Below are positions 1 through 7,656 of a stretch of 10,488 nt of DNA, in pieces; position 1 is the first letter of the stretch, and every line of letters begins with the position of its first letter. The notes beneath the pieces are model-generated. The model saw only the letters and a program-made list of their open reading frames with translations. It was not told the origin of the DNA and did not search any database. The stretch is from the NCBI GenBank assembly GCA_023416455.1, contig JAEZHQ010000522.1, positions 1-10,488 on the forward strand, written 5' to 3'. Source of the DNA: Pseudomonadota bacterium. GTDB taxonomy: Bacteria; Pseudomonadota; Alphaproteobacteria; Azospirillales; Azospirillaceae. The position numbers and the translations under genes are program-made.

Positions 1-1412
1 TCCAGCCGGCCGAGCAGCATGGTGAAGCTGAGCACCCATTTGGCGGCGTCGGGCAGCGGCTGGTAGCTGCCCGACGGCCCGATCACCGGCCCCAGCCCGG
101 GACCGGCGCCGGCCAGGGTGGACGCCACCGCGCTGGCCGCGGTGAGAAAATCGATGCCCATCGCCGCCACCACCAGCGCCAGGATGCCGAAGGCCATCAT
201 GTAGGCGAAGGCAAAGTTGATCACCGACCCGATGACGTCCTCGTCCAGCGGCTTGCCCTGGTAGAGCGGCACCAGCACGCGGTGCGGCTTCAGCATGCGC
301 CGCATCTGGTTCAGCATCGACAGGGCGAGCACCTGCCAGCGGAAGATCTTGATCGAGCCCGACGTCGAACCGGTGCAGCCGCCGATGAAGTAGAAGAAGA
401 AGAAGGCGACGATCGGGAAGCTGCCCCAGGTCGAGTAATCGGCGGAGACGAGGCCGGTGTCGGTGATGATCGACGTCACGTTCATCGTCGCGTGGCCGAA
501 GGCGTCCCAGAAGGGCAGCCCGACGACCCAATAGGCCCAGGCCGTCATCGCGGCACTGCACAGCGCGAGGATGAGCAGGAGCGTGTTGACCTGGCTGTCG
601 CCGAGCAGCGGGCGGCGGCGCGTGCCGCGCAACGAGCGGATGTACCAGGTCAGCGGCACCGCCCCGGCGATCATGCTGGCGGTGGCAACCCACAGCACGG
701 CCTGCGAATCGAACCAGGCGAGCGAGGCGTCCTTGGTGGAGAATCCGCCGGTGGACACCGCCGACATGGCGTGGTTCACCGCGTCGAACCAGCCCATGCC
801 GGCGTGGTGGAAGGCGACCGTGGACAGCAGCGTCAGGGCCAGATAGGTCAGGGCGATGGCGCCCACCGTGTCCTGCACCGTGGCGAAGGGCTTGTCGCTC
901 TTGTCGGAGGACTCCATGCGGAAAAGCTGCATGCCGCCGACCCGCAGGATCGGCAGCACGGCGATGGCCATGACGATGATGCCGATTCCGCCGAACCAGT
1001 TGAGCAGCGAACGCCACAGCAGGATCCCCGGCGGCGCCTGGTCCAGCCCGACGATCACCGTGGCCCCGGTGGTCAGCCCCGACATCGCCTCGAAATAGGC
1101 GTCGGTGAAGGACAGCCGCAGCGCCGACAGCATGAAGGGCAAGGCCCCGAACAGGGCCAGGATGGTCCAGGCCAGCGCGGTCAGCAGGAAATGCTGCTTG
1201 ATGGTGAAGGGCTGCGGCTCGTCGCTGGCGGTGGCCAGCACCATGCCGCCGCTGACCCCCAGCGTGGCGGCGCTGGCCCCGACGAAGGTGGTCCAATCGG
1301 GATTGCCGACGGCAACGTCGGCCAGCGCCGGCACCAGCATGCCCAGCCCGAGGATCGTCAGCAGAATTCCGATGACATGGAAAACCGGCCTGAGCGCGAT
1401 GCGACCGCCCAA
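1..1412 (-). CDS. trkH: TrkH-family potassium uptake channel subunit (C-terminus cut by window edge)
   Basis: This is the inner-membrane, K+-conducting subunit of the Trk uptake system, normally gated by cytoplasmic TrkA. The reverse-strand translation is hydrophobic throughout and shows the four selectivity-filter loops of the family: TTGAT (residues 114-118), STGGF (220-224), TDTGL (317-321) and TGSTSG (347-352). The WFGGIGIIV stretch (139-147) and SIKIFRW after the last filter are also typical. The frame is open to the window edge; the last visible residues (MLLGRLE) are close to the usual end, so probably only 15-20 residues are missing. No ATG or GTG exists between the upstream in-frame stop and the first membrane helix. 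The only start is a TTG at 1412, giving MGGRIALRPVF. A purine-rich AAGGGG lies about 8-9 nt upstream, while GAGGAG abuts the start too closely. Family assignment is very secure; the start is less so. No trkA is visible here. Confidence 0.95.
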   Translation of the reverse strand, partial: MGGRIALRPVFHVIGILLTILGLGMLVPALADVAVGNPDWTTFVGASAATLGVSGGMVLATASDEPQPFTIKQHFLLTALAWTILALFGALPFMLSALRLSFTDAYFEAMSGLTTGATVIVGLDQAPPGILLWRSLLNWFGGIGIIVMAIAVLPILRVGGMQLFRMESSDKSDKPFATVQDTVGAIALTYLALTLLSTVAFHHAGMGWFDAVNHAMSAVSTGGFSTKDASLAWFDSQAVLWVATASMIAGAVPLTWYIRSLRGTRRRPLLGDSQVNTLLLILALCSAAMTAWAYWVVGLPFWDAFGHATMNVTSIITDTGLVSADYSTWGSFPIVAFFFFYFIGGCTGSTSGSIKIFRWQVLALSMLNQMRRMLKPHRVLVPLYQGKPLDEDVIGSVINFAFAYMMAFGILALVVAAMGIDFLTAASAVASTLAGAGPGLGPVIGPSGSYQPLPDAAKWVLSFTMLLGRL

Positions 1413-1463
1413 ACTCCTCGCCCCTTCCGCAAAGCTCCCGGGCGCGGGCGCGCGGGCGACCGT

Positions 1464-1505
1464 CCCTTTCGATCGCTATCTATCGAAGGGGCCGGGTGCT
1501 GTCCA
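1464..1505 (-). promoter_or_regulatory. Candidate trkH promoter overlapped by a 10-bp-arm inverted repeat
   Basis: On the minus strand TGGACA (1500-1505) and TAGATA (1477-1482) are separated by 17 nt, a 5/6 and a 3/6 match to sigma-70 hexamers. The predicted start of transcription would be near 1470, giving a leader of about 58 nt before the TTG start of trkH. An inverted repeat with arms at 1464-1473 and 1482-1491 (one G-T wobble, 8-nt spacer) covers the -10 element and start point, the position expected for a repressor operator. It has no T-run, so it is not a typical intrinsic terminator. The promoter call is inference from spacing and matches only. Confidence 0.4.
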
Positions 1506-1658
1506 CCGGCATTGCGCCGGGACGCCGCGGCGGGGCGCCAGGCGGGTTTTCCCGGATCGGGCCGCAGCGGACCCGGCCCCGCGCCGACCTGCAATGCGCC
1601 CGGCTCCGCCGGCGTTCCAAGCCCACCCAGGGCACGGGCGGCGTTCGGAAAGCCGGCT

Positions 1659-2291
1659 TCAGCCCTTGCCGCCGGCCGAGCGGAGCGGCTTGTACAGAGC
1701 GTTCAGGGAGCCCGGAACCAGTTCGCCCTTCTCGGTCAGACTGAAGCGGAAGGCGGTCACCTCGTCCCCCTCGTGGTCGAGCCGCACGCGGGTGGCGGCG
1801 ATGGTGGCCGCCCCCGACTCGTGCTCGGCCTTGACGCGGGCCACCACCCGAACCCAGATCGGGAACACGTTGTCGAGGTTGCGGAACAGGTGGACGTTGA
1901 CGGTGTATTCCCCGGGCGGGATCCCCCGCGAATAGGAGGTCTCGAAGTTCACCTCCGTCGGGTCGGCGTAGCTGCCAAGGTCGTCGCGCAGCAGGTTGAA
2001 GATCAGCCCGGACTTGTTGGAATAGCCGACCGGGACGTCGCCCGGCGCCTGCACCCACAGGTCGACGTCGGTGCGGAGCTTGTCGTCCCAGCGCGCCTCG
2101 ACGATGACGTTGCCCGGCGGCTCGATGCCGCCGGCGGCGGTCGGATCCTTCTGCTCGGCGTCGGCCTTCTTGGCGTCGTTGATGAAGGGAACCGCCAGCA
2201 CGGCGCAGGCCACGAAGCCGCACAGCAGCAGGGTGAGAAGGTCGCGCGCGACCAGCACGCCCGTCTGGTCTTCTCCCAGGAGGTCGTTCAT
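1659..2291 (-). CDS. Single-pass membrane protein with YfaP/DUF2135-like extracytoplasmic domain; partner of the MotA/ExbB-like protein
   Basis: The protein has 210 residues. After a short cytoplasmic N-terminus there is one membrane helix (about 18-37), immediately preceded by Asp17. This Asp sits where ExbD, TolR and MotB carry their ion-binding aspartate at the start of the helix. A linker (38-60) leads to an extracytoplasmic, strand-rich domain with DVDLWV (75-80), GYSNKSG (89-95) and PPGEYTVNVHLF (125-136). This order resembles YfaP/DUF2135-type beta domains (D-x-D-L-x-V, then N-K, then G-x-Y-x-V-x-V). No OmpA-like peptidoglycan-binding motif and no typical ExbD fold is recognisable. The start ATG overlaps the stop of the upstream gene (ATGA, 2288-2291), so the two are translationally coupled and probably form one complex. 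The helix-plus-Asp reading and the domain resemblance are by eye. The biological role is unknown; the C-terminus ends in a short basic tail. Confidence 0.8.
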   Translation of the reverse strand: MNDLLGEDQTGVLVARDLLTLLLCGFVACAVLAVPFINDAKKADAEQKDPTAAGGIEPPGNVIVEARWDDKLRTDVDLWVQAPGDVPVGYSNKSGLIFNLLRDDLGSYADPTEVNFETSYSRGIPPGEYTVNVHLFRNLDNVFPIWVRVVARVKAEHESGAATIAATRVRLDHEGDEVTAFRFSLTEKGELVPGSLNALYKPLRSAGGKG

Positions 2292-2956
2292 GGCGCCCCC
2301 TCGTTGCTGAGGGCGCCCAGCGGCAGCGCGCCGGGCGCCATGCGGGCCGCGGCCCCGGCGGCGGGCATGCCGCGATGGCGGGCGTGCGCCTCGTCCATGA
2401 TCCGGGCGCACAGCGACGCGGTGGCGCCACGCAGGAGCTGGAGGTTGCAGGAGGTCCACAGGCACAGCGTGCCGCCCAGCATGGTGGCGTAGATCGCCAC
2501 GCCGAGACCGCTGGCCAGCGTGCTGATCAGGGCGCCGGCCGAGGAGGCGTTGCTGACCATGTTGGGCGTGATGTTGGCCGCGAACAGGCTGAAGCCCCAG
2601 GCCGTGCCGATCAGGCCGAGCATGCCCAGCGCGTTGGCGATGTGCTGGATGTGCGAGATCCGGGAGAACAGGCGGATCTCCAGCGCCCGTTCGCTTTCGA
2701 CCGTGACCAGGCGGCCCTGCCCGGACTTGATCCGGTCCAGCTCGTCGCCGACCTTCCAGACCCGGTAGGCCGACATGATCAGGCCGACCAGGAACACCGC
2801 GGCGATCACCGCCGAGGCAATCGCAATGTGCCCGCTCAGTATCCGATCCATCGCCCCTTGCAAATAAAGCACCAGGGCAATCACCACGGCAGTCATATTG
2901 AAGGCCATGAATTTGGCCTTGAGTAGCCATTGCTCATCCATGCGCTTGTCTCTCAT
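2288..2956 (-). CDS. MotA/TolQ/ExbB-family proton channel-like protein
   Basis: The protein has 222 residues and four predicted membrane helices: about 18-34, 44-66, 105-127 and 141-168. The last two carry the family signature: LGLIGTAWGF (113-122) corresponds to the G-L-x-G-T-V-x-G segment of TolQ/ExbB, and ISTLASGLGVAIYATMLGG (144-162) to the conserved final helix. The loop between helices 2 and 3 (about 67-103) is charged and cytoplasmic. Such proteins form pentamers that conduct H+ or Na+ around a dimer of single-helix partners; here the partner is the overlapping downstream gene. It is shorter than MotA and lacks MotA's large cytoplasmic torque domain, so it is closer in size to TolQ/ExbB. 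The Ala/Pro-rich C-terminus (from about 197) is likely disordered. The start at 2956 has no clear ribosome site. An in-frame ATG at 2941 (MDEQW) has a GAGAG about 10 nt upstream and is a good alternative. Family membership is confident; specific function is not known. Confidence 0.85.
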   Translation of the reverse strand: MRDKRMDEQWLLKAKFMAFNMTAVVIALVLYLQGAMDRILSGHIAIASAVIAAVFLVGLIMSAYRVWKVGDELDRIKSGQGRLVTVESERALEIRLFSRISHIQHIANALGMLGLIGTAWGFSLFAANITPNMVSNASSAGALISTLASGLGVAIYATMLGGTLCLWTSCNLQLLRGATASLCARIMDEAHARHRGMPAAGAAARMAPGALPLGALSNEGAP

Positions 2957-3174
2957 GTTCGTGTGACGGCAGCGCCTGCTCCGCCGATCTCTTCAACAGC
3001 CGGAATGAAAGAACTCAAAGGCCATGGAAGGACGCGGACTTATGATCCCGTCACATAAACACGCGAAACTCCCCCTCGGCTCCGCCGGAGAGGGCCGGAT
3101 GGTCCTGATCTGGGGGCATAACCCCTATGCTCAAGCCGGAAGGGGGGATGCCGCCGCGGCCGGCGCCCGCCGGA
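2957..3174. other. Intergenic region upstream of the MotA/ExbB-like gene
   Basis: This stretch separates the lipoprotein stop from the motor-like pair. On the minus strand it holds a weak hairpin (CCCTC and GAGGG arms around 3078-3099) that could end the lipoprotein transcript, although no strong T-run follows. It also holds a small repeat, gcata-acccc-tatgc (about 3116-3130). The part nearest 2957-3060 is less GC-rich and probably contains the promoter of the pair, but no convincing -35/-10 combination could be chosen. No open frame here looks like a gene. Confidence 0.4.
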
Positions 3175-3402
3175 TCACCGGCCGCGGCGGCCGTGATGGT
3201 GGTGCCGTGGGCCATGCTGATGGTGGTGCTTGTAGTGGCCGGGCGGCACCGGCCGCTCGTAATGGCCATAGACCTTCGGCGGGCCGCTATAGCCGTAATA
3301 GCCGTAATGGCCGTAATGGCGCGGGGCCGGGCTGTGGACGACGTAGCAGCCGGACAGCAGGAAGCCGGTCAGGACAAGGGGAAGGAGGGTGCGGAGCGTC
3401 AT
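3175..3402 (-). CDS. Small His/Tyr/Gly/Pro-rich lipoprotein
   Basis: The 75-residue product begins MTLRTLLPLVLTGFLLSGC, a signal peptide ending in the lipobox LLSGC. Cys19 would therefore be lipidated and the mature protein anchored in a membrane facing the periplasm or cell surface. The mature part is low-complexity: a Tyr/Gly/His stretch (HYGHYGYYGYSG) and a His-rich tail with runs of three and four His. This might bind divalent metals, but no family is recognised. The ATG at 3402 was chosen because the signal peptide begins there; a longer frame reaches 3471 but adds an Arg/Pro-rich segment incompatible with a signal peptide. The ribosome site is weak. The Tyr/Gly part is encoded by near-perfect 9-bp repeats. 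It lies between uvrB and the motor-like pair on the same strand, 114 nt after the uvrB stop, and may have its own promoter. Similar short His/Tyr-rich lipoproteins are common in proteobacteria without known function. Confidence 0.7.
   Translation of the reverse strand: MTLRTLLPLVLTGFLLSGCYVVHSPAPRHYGHYGYYGYSGPPKVYGHYERPVPPGHYKHHHQHGPRHHHHGRRGR
3275..3320. repeat. Degenerate 9-bp tandem repeat inside the lipoprotein gene
   Basis: On the plus strand the sequence repeats units of the form tagccgtaa / tggccgtaa. Read on the minus strand it encodes the Tyr-Gly and His-Tyr-Gly alternation of the lipoprotein. The unit is a multiple of three, so copy-number change would keep the frame. Confidence 0.6.
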
Positions 3403-3516
3403 CGGAAGCCGTCGTTCACCGGTTGTGTCCGGCGGCCCGCCGCGACGACGGACCACCGGCCGTATGAACATTCGTACCCGCGCTTCTATTCCGGGGTGGC
3501 CCCTGCCCCGCCCGGC

Positions 3517-5661
<2,145 letters not shown>

Positions 5662-5672
5662 GGGGTTCTGCC

Positions 5673-5693
5673 GGACGGGTACGGAACGGGAAC
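5673..5693 (-). promoter_or_regulatory. Possible LexA (SOS) half-site cluster at the uvrB start point
   Basis: Directly downstream of the TATAAT, the minus strand reads GTTC-N7-GTAC (half-sites at 5690-5693 and 5679-5682). Overlapping it is GTTC-N7-GTCC (5684-5687 and 5673-5676). The known alphaproteobacterial LexA motif is the direct repeat GTTC-N7-GTTC, so each is a 7/8 match with correct spacing. Both may be chance in GC-rich DNA. Placement over the transcription start of a repair gene is what makes it worth recording. Confidence 0.35.
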
Positions 5694-5695
5694 CG

Positions 5696-5726
5696 ATTAT
5701 ATGGCCGGAGGGAGGGCGCCTGTCGA
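5696..5726 (-). promoter_or_regulatory. Candidate uvrB promoter
   Basis: On the minus strand there is a perfect TATAAT (5696-5701) and a TCGACA (5721-5726, 5/6 match to the -35) separated by 19 nt. That spacing is longer than ideal, but the -10 is exact in very GC-rich DNA. Transcription would start near 5689, leaving a leader of about 28 nt. The position just before uvrB supports the call. Confidence 0.55.
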
Positions 5727-5821
5727 GCGTGGGCTTGTCGGGAAGGATCGCACGGCCGAGGACGGCCTGCGGCCGGACCATCGGGAGGGCGGCAGGCGGG
5801 CGGGCGAAAGCCTGCGGCGGA

Positions 5822-5839
5822 CCGGCCGACTCCGGCCGG
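5822..5839. other. Inverted repeat downstream of the aminotransferase gene
   Basis: CCGGCC (5822-5827) and GGCCGG (5834-5839) form a 6-bp GC-only stem with a 6-nt loop, about 36 nt beyond the aminotransferase stop. No T-run follows on the minus strand, so it could only be a weak or factor-dependent end signal. The rest of the 5662-5875 gap outside the uvrB promoter shows nothing else. Confidence 0.3.
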
Positions 5840-5875
5840 GCCGCCGCTCGTGGGGGCGACGTCCGGAAGGCCAGC

Positions 5876-6748
5876 TTACGCCCGGACGGCGGCCTCGTAG
5901 TCGGCCACCAGCATCTCGCAGACCCGGCCCGGGGTGAAGCTGTGCTCGCCGATCTGGCTGACCGGGGTGACCTCGGCGGCGGTCCCGGTGAGAAAGACCT
6001 CCTGGGCCTCGGCCAGTTCCTCGGGCCGGATGTGGCGCTCGATCACCTCCAGGCCGCGCGCCCGGGCGAGGTCGATCACCGTGCGGCGCGTTATGCCGTC
6101 CAGGATGCAGTCGGGCGTGGGGGTATGGATCCGGCCGTCCATCACCAGGAACATGTTGGCACCCGTCGCCTCGGCCAGAAAGCCGCGGTGGTCGAGCAGG
6201 ATGGCATCCTGGTACCCCTGCCGCTCCGCCTCGTGCTTGGAGAGCGTGCAGATCATGTAGAGGCCGGCCGCCTTGGACGCGGTCGGGGCGCTGTCGGGGC
6301 TCGGGCGGCGCCACGGCGCCCAGGCCAGCCGGATCCCGGCCATCTTCGCCTCGGGGCTGAAGTAGCTCGGCCACTGCCAGACGGCGATGGCGACGTGGAT
6401 GCGGCTGGCCTGGGCCGACACGCCCATCATCTCGCTGCCGCGCCAAGCCACCGGACGGACGTAGGCGTCGGCGAAGCCCGTCTCGCGGACGGTCAGCTCG
6501 GTGGCGGCGTCGATCTCCACCACCGTATAGGGGAGCGAGAAGCCGAGCAGTTCGGCGGACCGGGCGAGCCTCTCGCTGTGCTCGGTCAGCTTGAAGACCT
6601 TGCCGTTGTAGGCGCGCTCGCCCTCGAACACGCAGCTTGCGTAGTGAAGGCCGTGCGACAGCACGTGCAGGGTCGCCTCGCGCCAGGGAACCAGCGCGCC
6701 GTCGTACCAGATCACGCCGTCGCGGTCGTCGAAGGGAAGAATGGTCAT
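5876..6748 (-). CDS. ilvE: Branched-chain amino acid aminotransferase-type class IV PLP enzyme
   Basis: This is a fold-type IV aminotransferase of 290 residues that uses pyridoxal phosphate, most likely exchanging amino groups between glutamate and branched-chain 2-oxo acids. Visible features are the GLHYASCVFEG N-terminal segment (33-43), YVRPVAW (96-102), the catalytic lysine in SKAAGLY (Lys159), and AILLDHRGFLAEATGANMF (182-200) with the cofactor-region Glu193. The terminal signature FLTGTAAEVTPV (252-263) follows. D-amino acid transaminases and aminodeoxychorismate lyases share the fold, so substrate is inferred. The ATG at 6748 has GAGGA seven nt upstream. The frame stays open far to the right, but that extension crosses the divergent regulator gene and is not real. 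It lacks the extra C-terminal residues of E. coli IlvE (309). It is divergent from a MarR-family gene across a 150-bp gap with a good promoter, suggesting local control. Confidence 0.88.
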   Translation of the reverse strand: MTILPFDDRDGVIWYDGALVPWREATLHVLSHGLHYASCVFEGERAYNGKVFKLTEHSERLARSAELLGFSLPYTVVEIDAATELTVRETGFADAYVRPVAWRGSEMMGVSAQASRIHVAIAVWQWPSYFSPEAKMAGIRLAWAPWRRPSPDSAPTASKAAGLYMICTLSKHEAERQGYQDAILLDHRGFLAEATGANMFLVMDGRIHTPTPDCILDGITRRTVIDLARARGLEVIERHIRPEELAEAQEVFLTGTAAEVTPVSQIGEHSFTPGRVCEMLVADYEAAVRA

Positions 6749-6868
6749 GGCGATTCCTCGCTTGGGTTTGGCTTGTCCTTCGCGGACCCGGGCGCCCTTT
6801 TTCGTGCGCGGCTCCGCGTCGCCCTTGTCTCCGGGCGGTTGTTCGTTTATGTCTGTGGTACTGACCCT

Positions 6869-6897
6869 TTTGTAACGATTTCCATCAATCACGTCAA
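6869..6897 (-). promoter_or_regulatory. Candidate sigma-70-type promoter for the aminotransferase gene
   Basis: The minus strand shows TTGACG (6892-6897), a 17-nt spacer and TACAAA (6869-6874), 5/6 and 4/6 matches. Transcription would start near 6862 and give a leader of about 114 nt before the ATG at 6748. The -35 lies two bases from the start codon of the divergent MarR gene, so control of the two genes must be physically linked. Confidence 0.55.
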
Positions 6898-6908
6898 CAT
6901 GGCTGACA
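6894..6908. promoter_or_regulatory. Small inverted repeat over the marR start codon
   Basis: GTCA and TGAC flank a 7-base centre that includes the ATG of the MarR-family gene and touch the -35 of the divergent aminotransferase promoter. MarR proteins usually bind short palindromes at such positions, but four-base arms are weak evidence. Confidence 0.25.
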
Positions 6909-7411
6909 TAAAAGCAGGCGTGAACCAGCTTTTCCTCCGCGAGGAGGAACTGCGCACGGGCATGGAACTCCTGTTCTACGCCTACCGGGAGTTCACCGCC
7001 GAGCCGGACGAGATCCTGGCGGAGATCGGTTTCGGCCGTGCCCACCATCGCGTCATCTATTTCGTCGGCCGCTACCCCCGGATCACCGTGTCGGAGCTTC
7101 TGGGGATCCTGAAGATCACCAAGCAAAGCCTGTCGCGGGTGCTGGGCGAACTGGTGCGCCAGGGCTTCATCCAGCAGCAGACGGGGGTCCGCGACCGCCG
7201 GCAACGCCTGCTGGAGCTGACCGAAAAGGGCGTGGAACTGGAACGCCAGCTGTCGGAGACGCAGAGGCAGCGGATCGCCCGCGCCTACCGCATGGCAGGG
7301 GCCGAGGCGGTGGAGGGCTTCCGCAAGGTGATGCTGGGCATGATGGACGACGAGGACCGCGCCAAGTTTTCGCCTCTCGCCCCGGCCCGTCTGGCCGCCG
7401 TGAAGCGCTGA
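6899..7411 (+). CDS. MarR-family transcriptional regulator
   Basis: The 170-residue protein has the layout of MarR dimeric winged-helix regulators. It has an N-terminal dimerisation helix (about 11-45), a winged helix-turn-helix (about 48-118) with recognition helix TKQSLSRVLGELVRQGFI (74-91) and wing TGVRDRRQRLLELTEKG (95-111), then a C-terminal dimerisation helix (112-150). The Asp-Arg pair in the wing is typical of DNA-contacting MarR wings. The ATG at 6899 is the best start, but no ribosome site is visible, so the message may be leaderless or nearly so. It is divergent from the aminotransferase gene and is the obvious candidate to regulate it and itself; a GTCA-N7-TGAC inverted repeat overlaps its start codon. 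The sequence recalls PetP-like MarR proteins of alphaproteobacteria, but that resemblance is from memory and no petR-type response regulator follows here. The ligand is unknown. Confidence 0.88.
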   Translation: MADIKAGVNQLFLREEELRTGMELLFYAYREFTAEPDEILAEIGFGRAHHRVIYFVGRYPRITVSELLGILKITKQSLSRVLGELVRQGFIQQQTGVRDRRQRLLELTEKGVELERQLSETQRQRIARAYRMAGAEAVEGFRKVMLGMMDDEDRAKFSPLAPARLAAVKR

Positions 7412-7471
7412 GCGGACGGGAATCGGGACGGATGGGAATCGGGGAGGGGCGCGGCGCCGGCCGCCCCTGCG

Positions 7472-7506
7472 ATAAAAAGCCCCTCGCCCGGGCCGGGTGA
7501 GGGGCT
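7472..7506 (-). terminator. Intrinsic terminator reading leftward
   Basis: Perfect arms AGCCCCTC (7478-7485) and GAGGGGCT (7499-7506) enclose a GC-rich loop that can add further pairs. On the minus strand the hairpin is followed by a T-run (complement of the A-run at 7474-7478). It therefore ends the leftward cspA-infA-small gene transcript, about 150 nt after the last stop. In the plus direction there is no T-run after the stem, but the hairpin may still protect the end of the regulator message. Confidence 0.8.
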
Positions 7507-7526
7507 GTGGACGGACGCCGGGCTGA

Positions 7527-7559
7527 AGCGCCGTGCGTTGATCAGATGCCCACGGCGCT
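7527..7559. other. Perfect 9-bp inverted repeat in the 3' region
   Basis: AGCGCCGTG (7527-7535) and CACGGCGCT (7551-7559) are exact complements around a 15-base loop that itself contains the palindrome TGATCA. No T-run follows on either strand, so it is not a simple terminator. In a leftward transcript it would form a stable hairpin between the last stop and the terminator. Confidence 0.6.
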
Positions 7560-7573
7560 CATTGCGCCCCTTT

Positions 7574-7621
7574 GCGGTCGAACCCTTTTCCGGTCGAACC
7601 ATTGTCCGGTCGGGCCGATTG
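7574..7621. repeat. Threefold 16-bp tandem repeat
   Basis: Three adjacent units start gcggtcgaacc, ccggtcgaacc and ccggtcgggcc at 7574, 7590 and 7606. The first two differ at only a few positions; the third has diverged more. The array lies outside any gene, between the stop of the 72-residue protein (7657) and the hairpin at 7527-7559. Confidence 0.65.
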
Positions 7622-7656
7622 ACGCCCGGAACCGTTCCGGCCTTGCGCGATCGGCC

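Noticed and set aside
282..2492. Very long plus-strand open frame (about 736 codons) opposite trkH and the motor-like genes
   Set aside because: It is antisense to trkH and two well-supported genes. The translation is low-complexity Arg/Gly/His/Gln-rich with no family signature, a typical GC-rich shadow frame.
2288..2956. Zorya-type anti-phage defence (ZorA/ZorB)
   Set aside because: The channel-like protein is short and lacks the long ZorA tail. The partner has no OmpA-like peptidoglycan-binding domain, and no ZorC, ZorD or ZorE gene is adjacent.
3078..3130. Strong terminator or riboswitch before the motor-like pair
   Set aside because: Only 5-bp arms and short palindromes are present, without a T-run or a recognisable aptamer.
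5662..5781. 40-residue N-terminal extension of UvrB
   Set aside because: The extension is Arg/Pro-rich and overlaps the TATAAT promoter. The family start fits the ATG at 5661.
6749..7204. N-terminal extension of the aminotransferase frame to about 442 residues
   Set aside because: It crosses the divergent MarR gene and the promoter. The ATG at 6748 has a good ribosome site and matches the family N-terminus.
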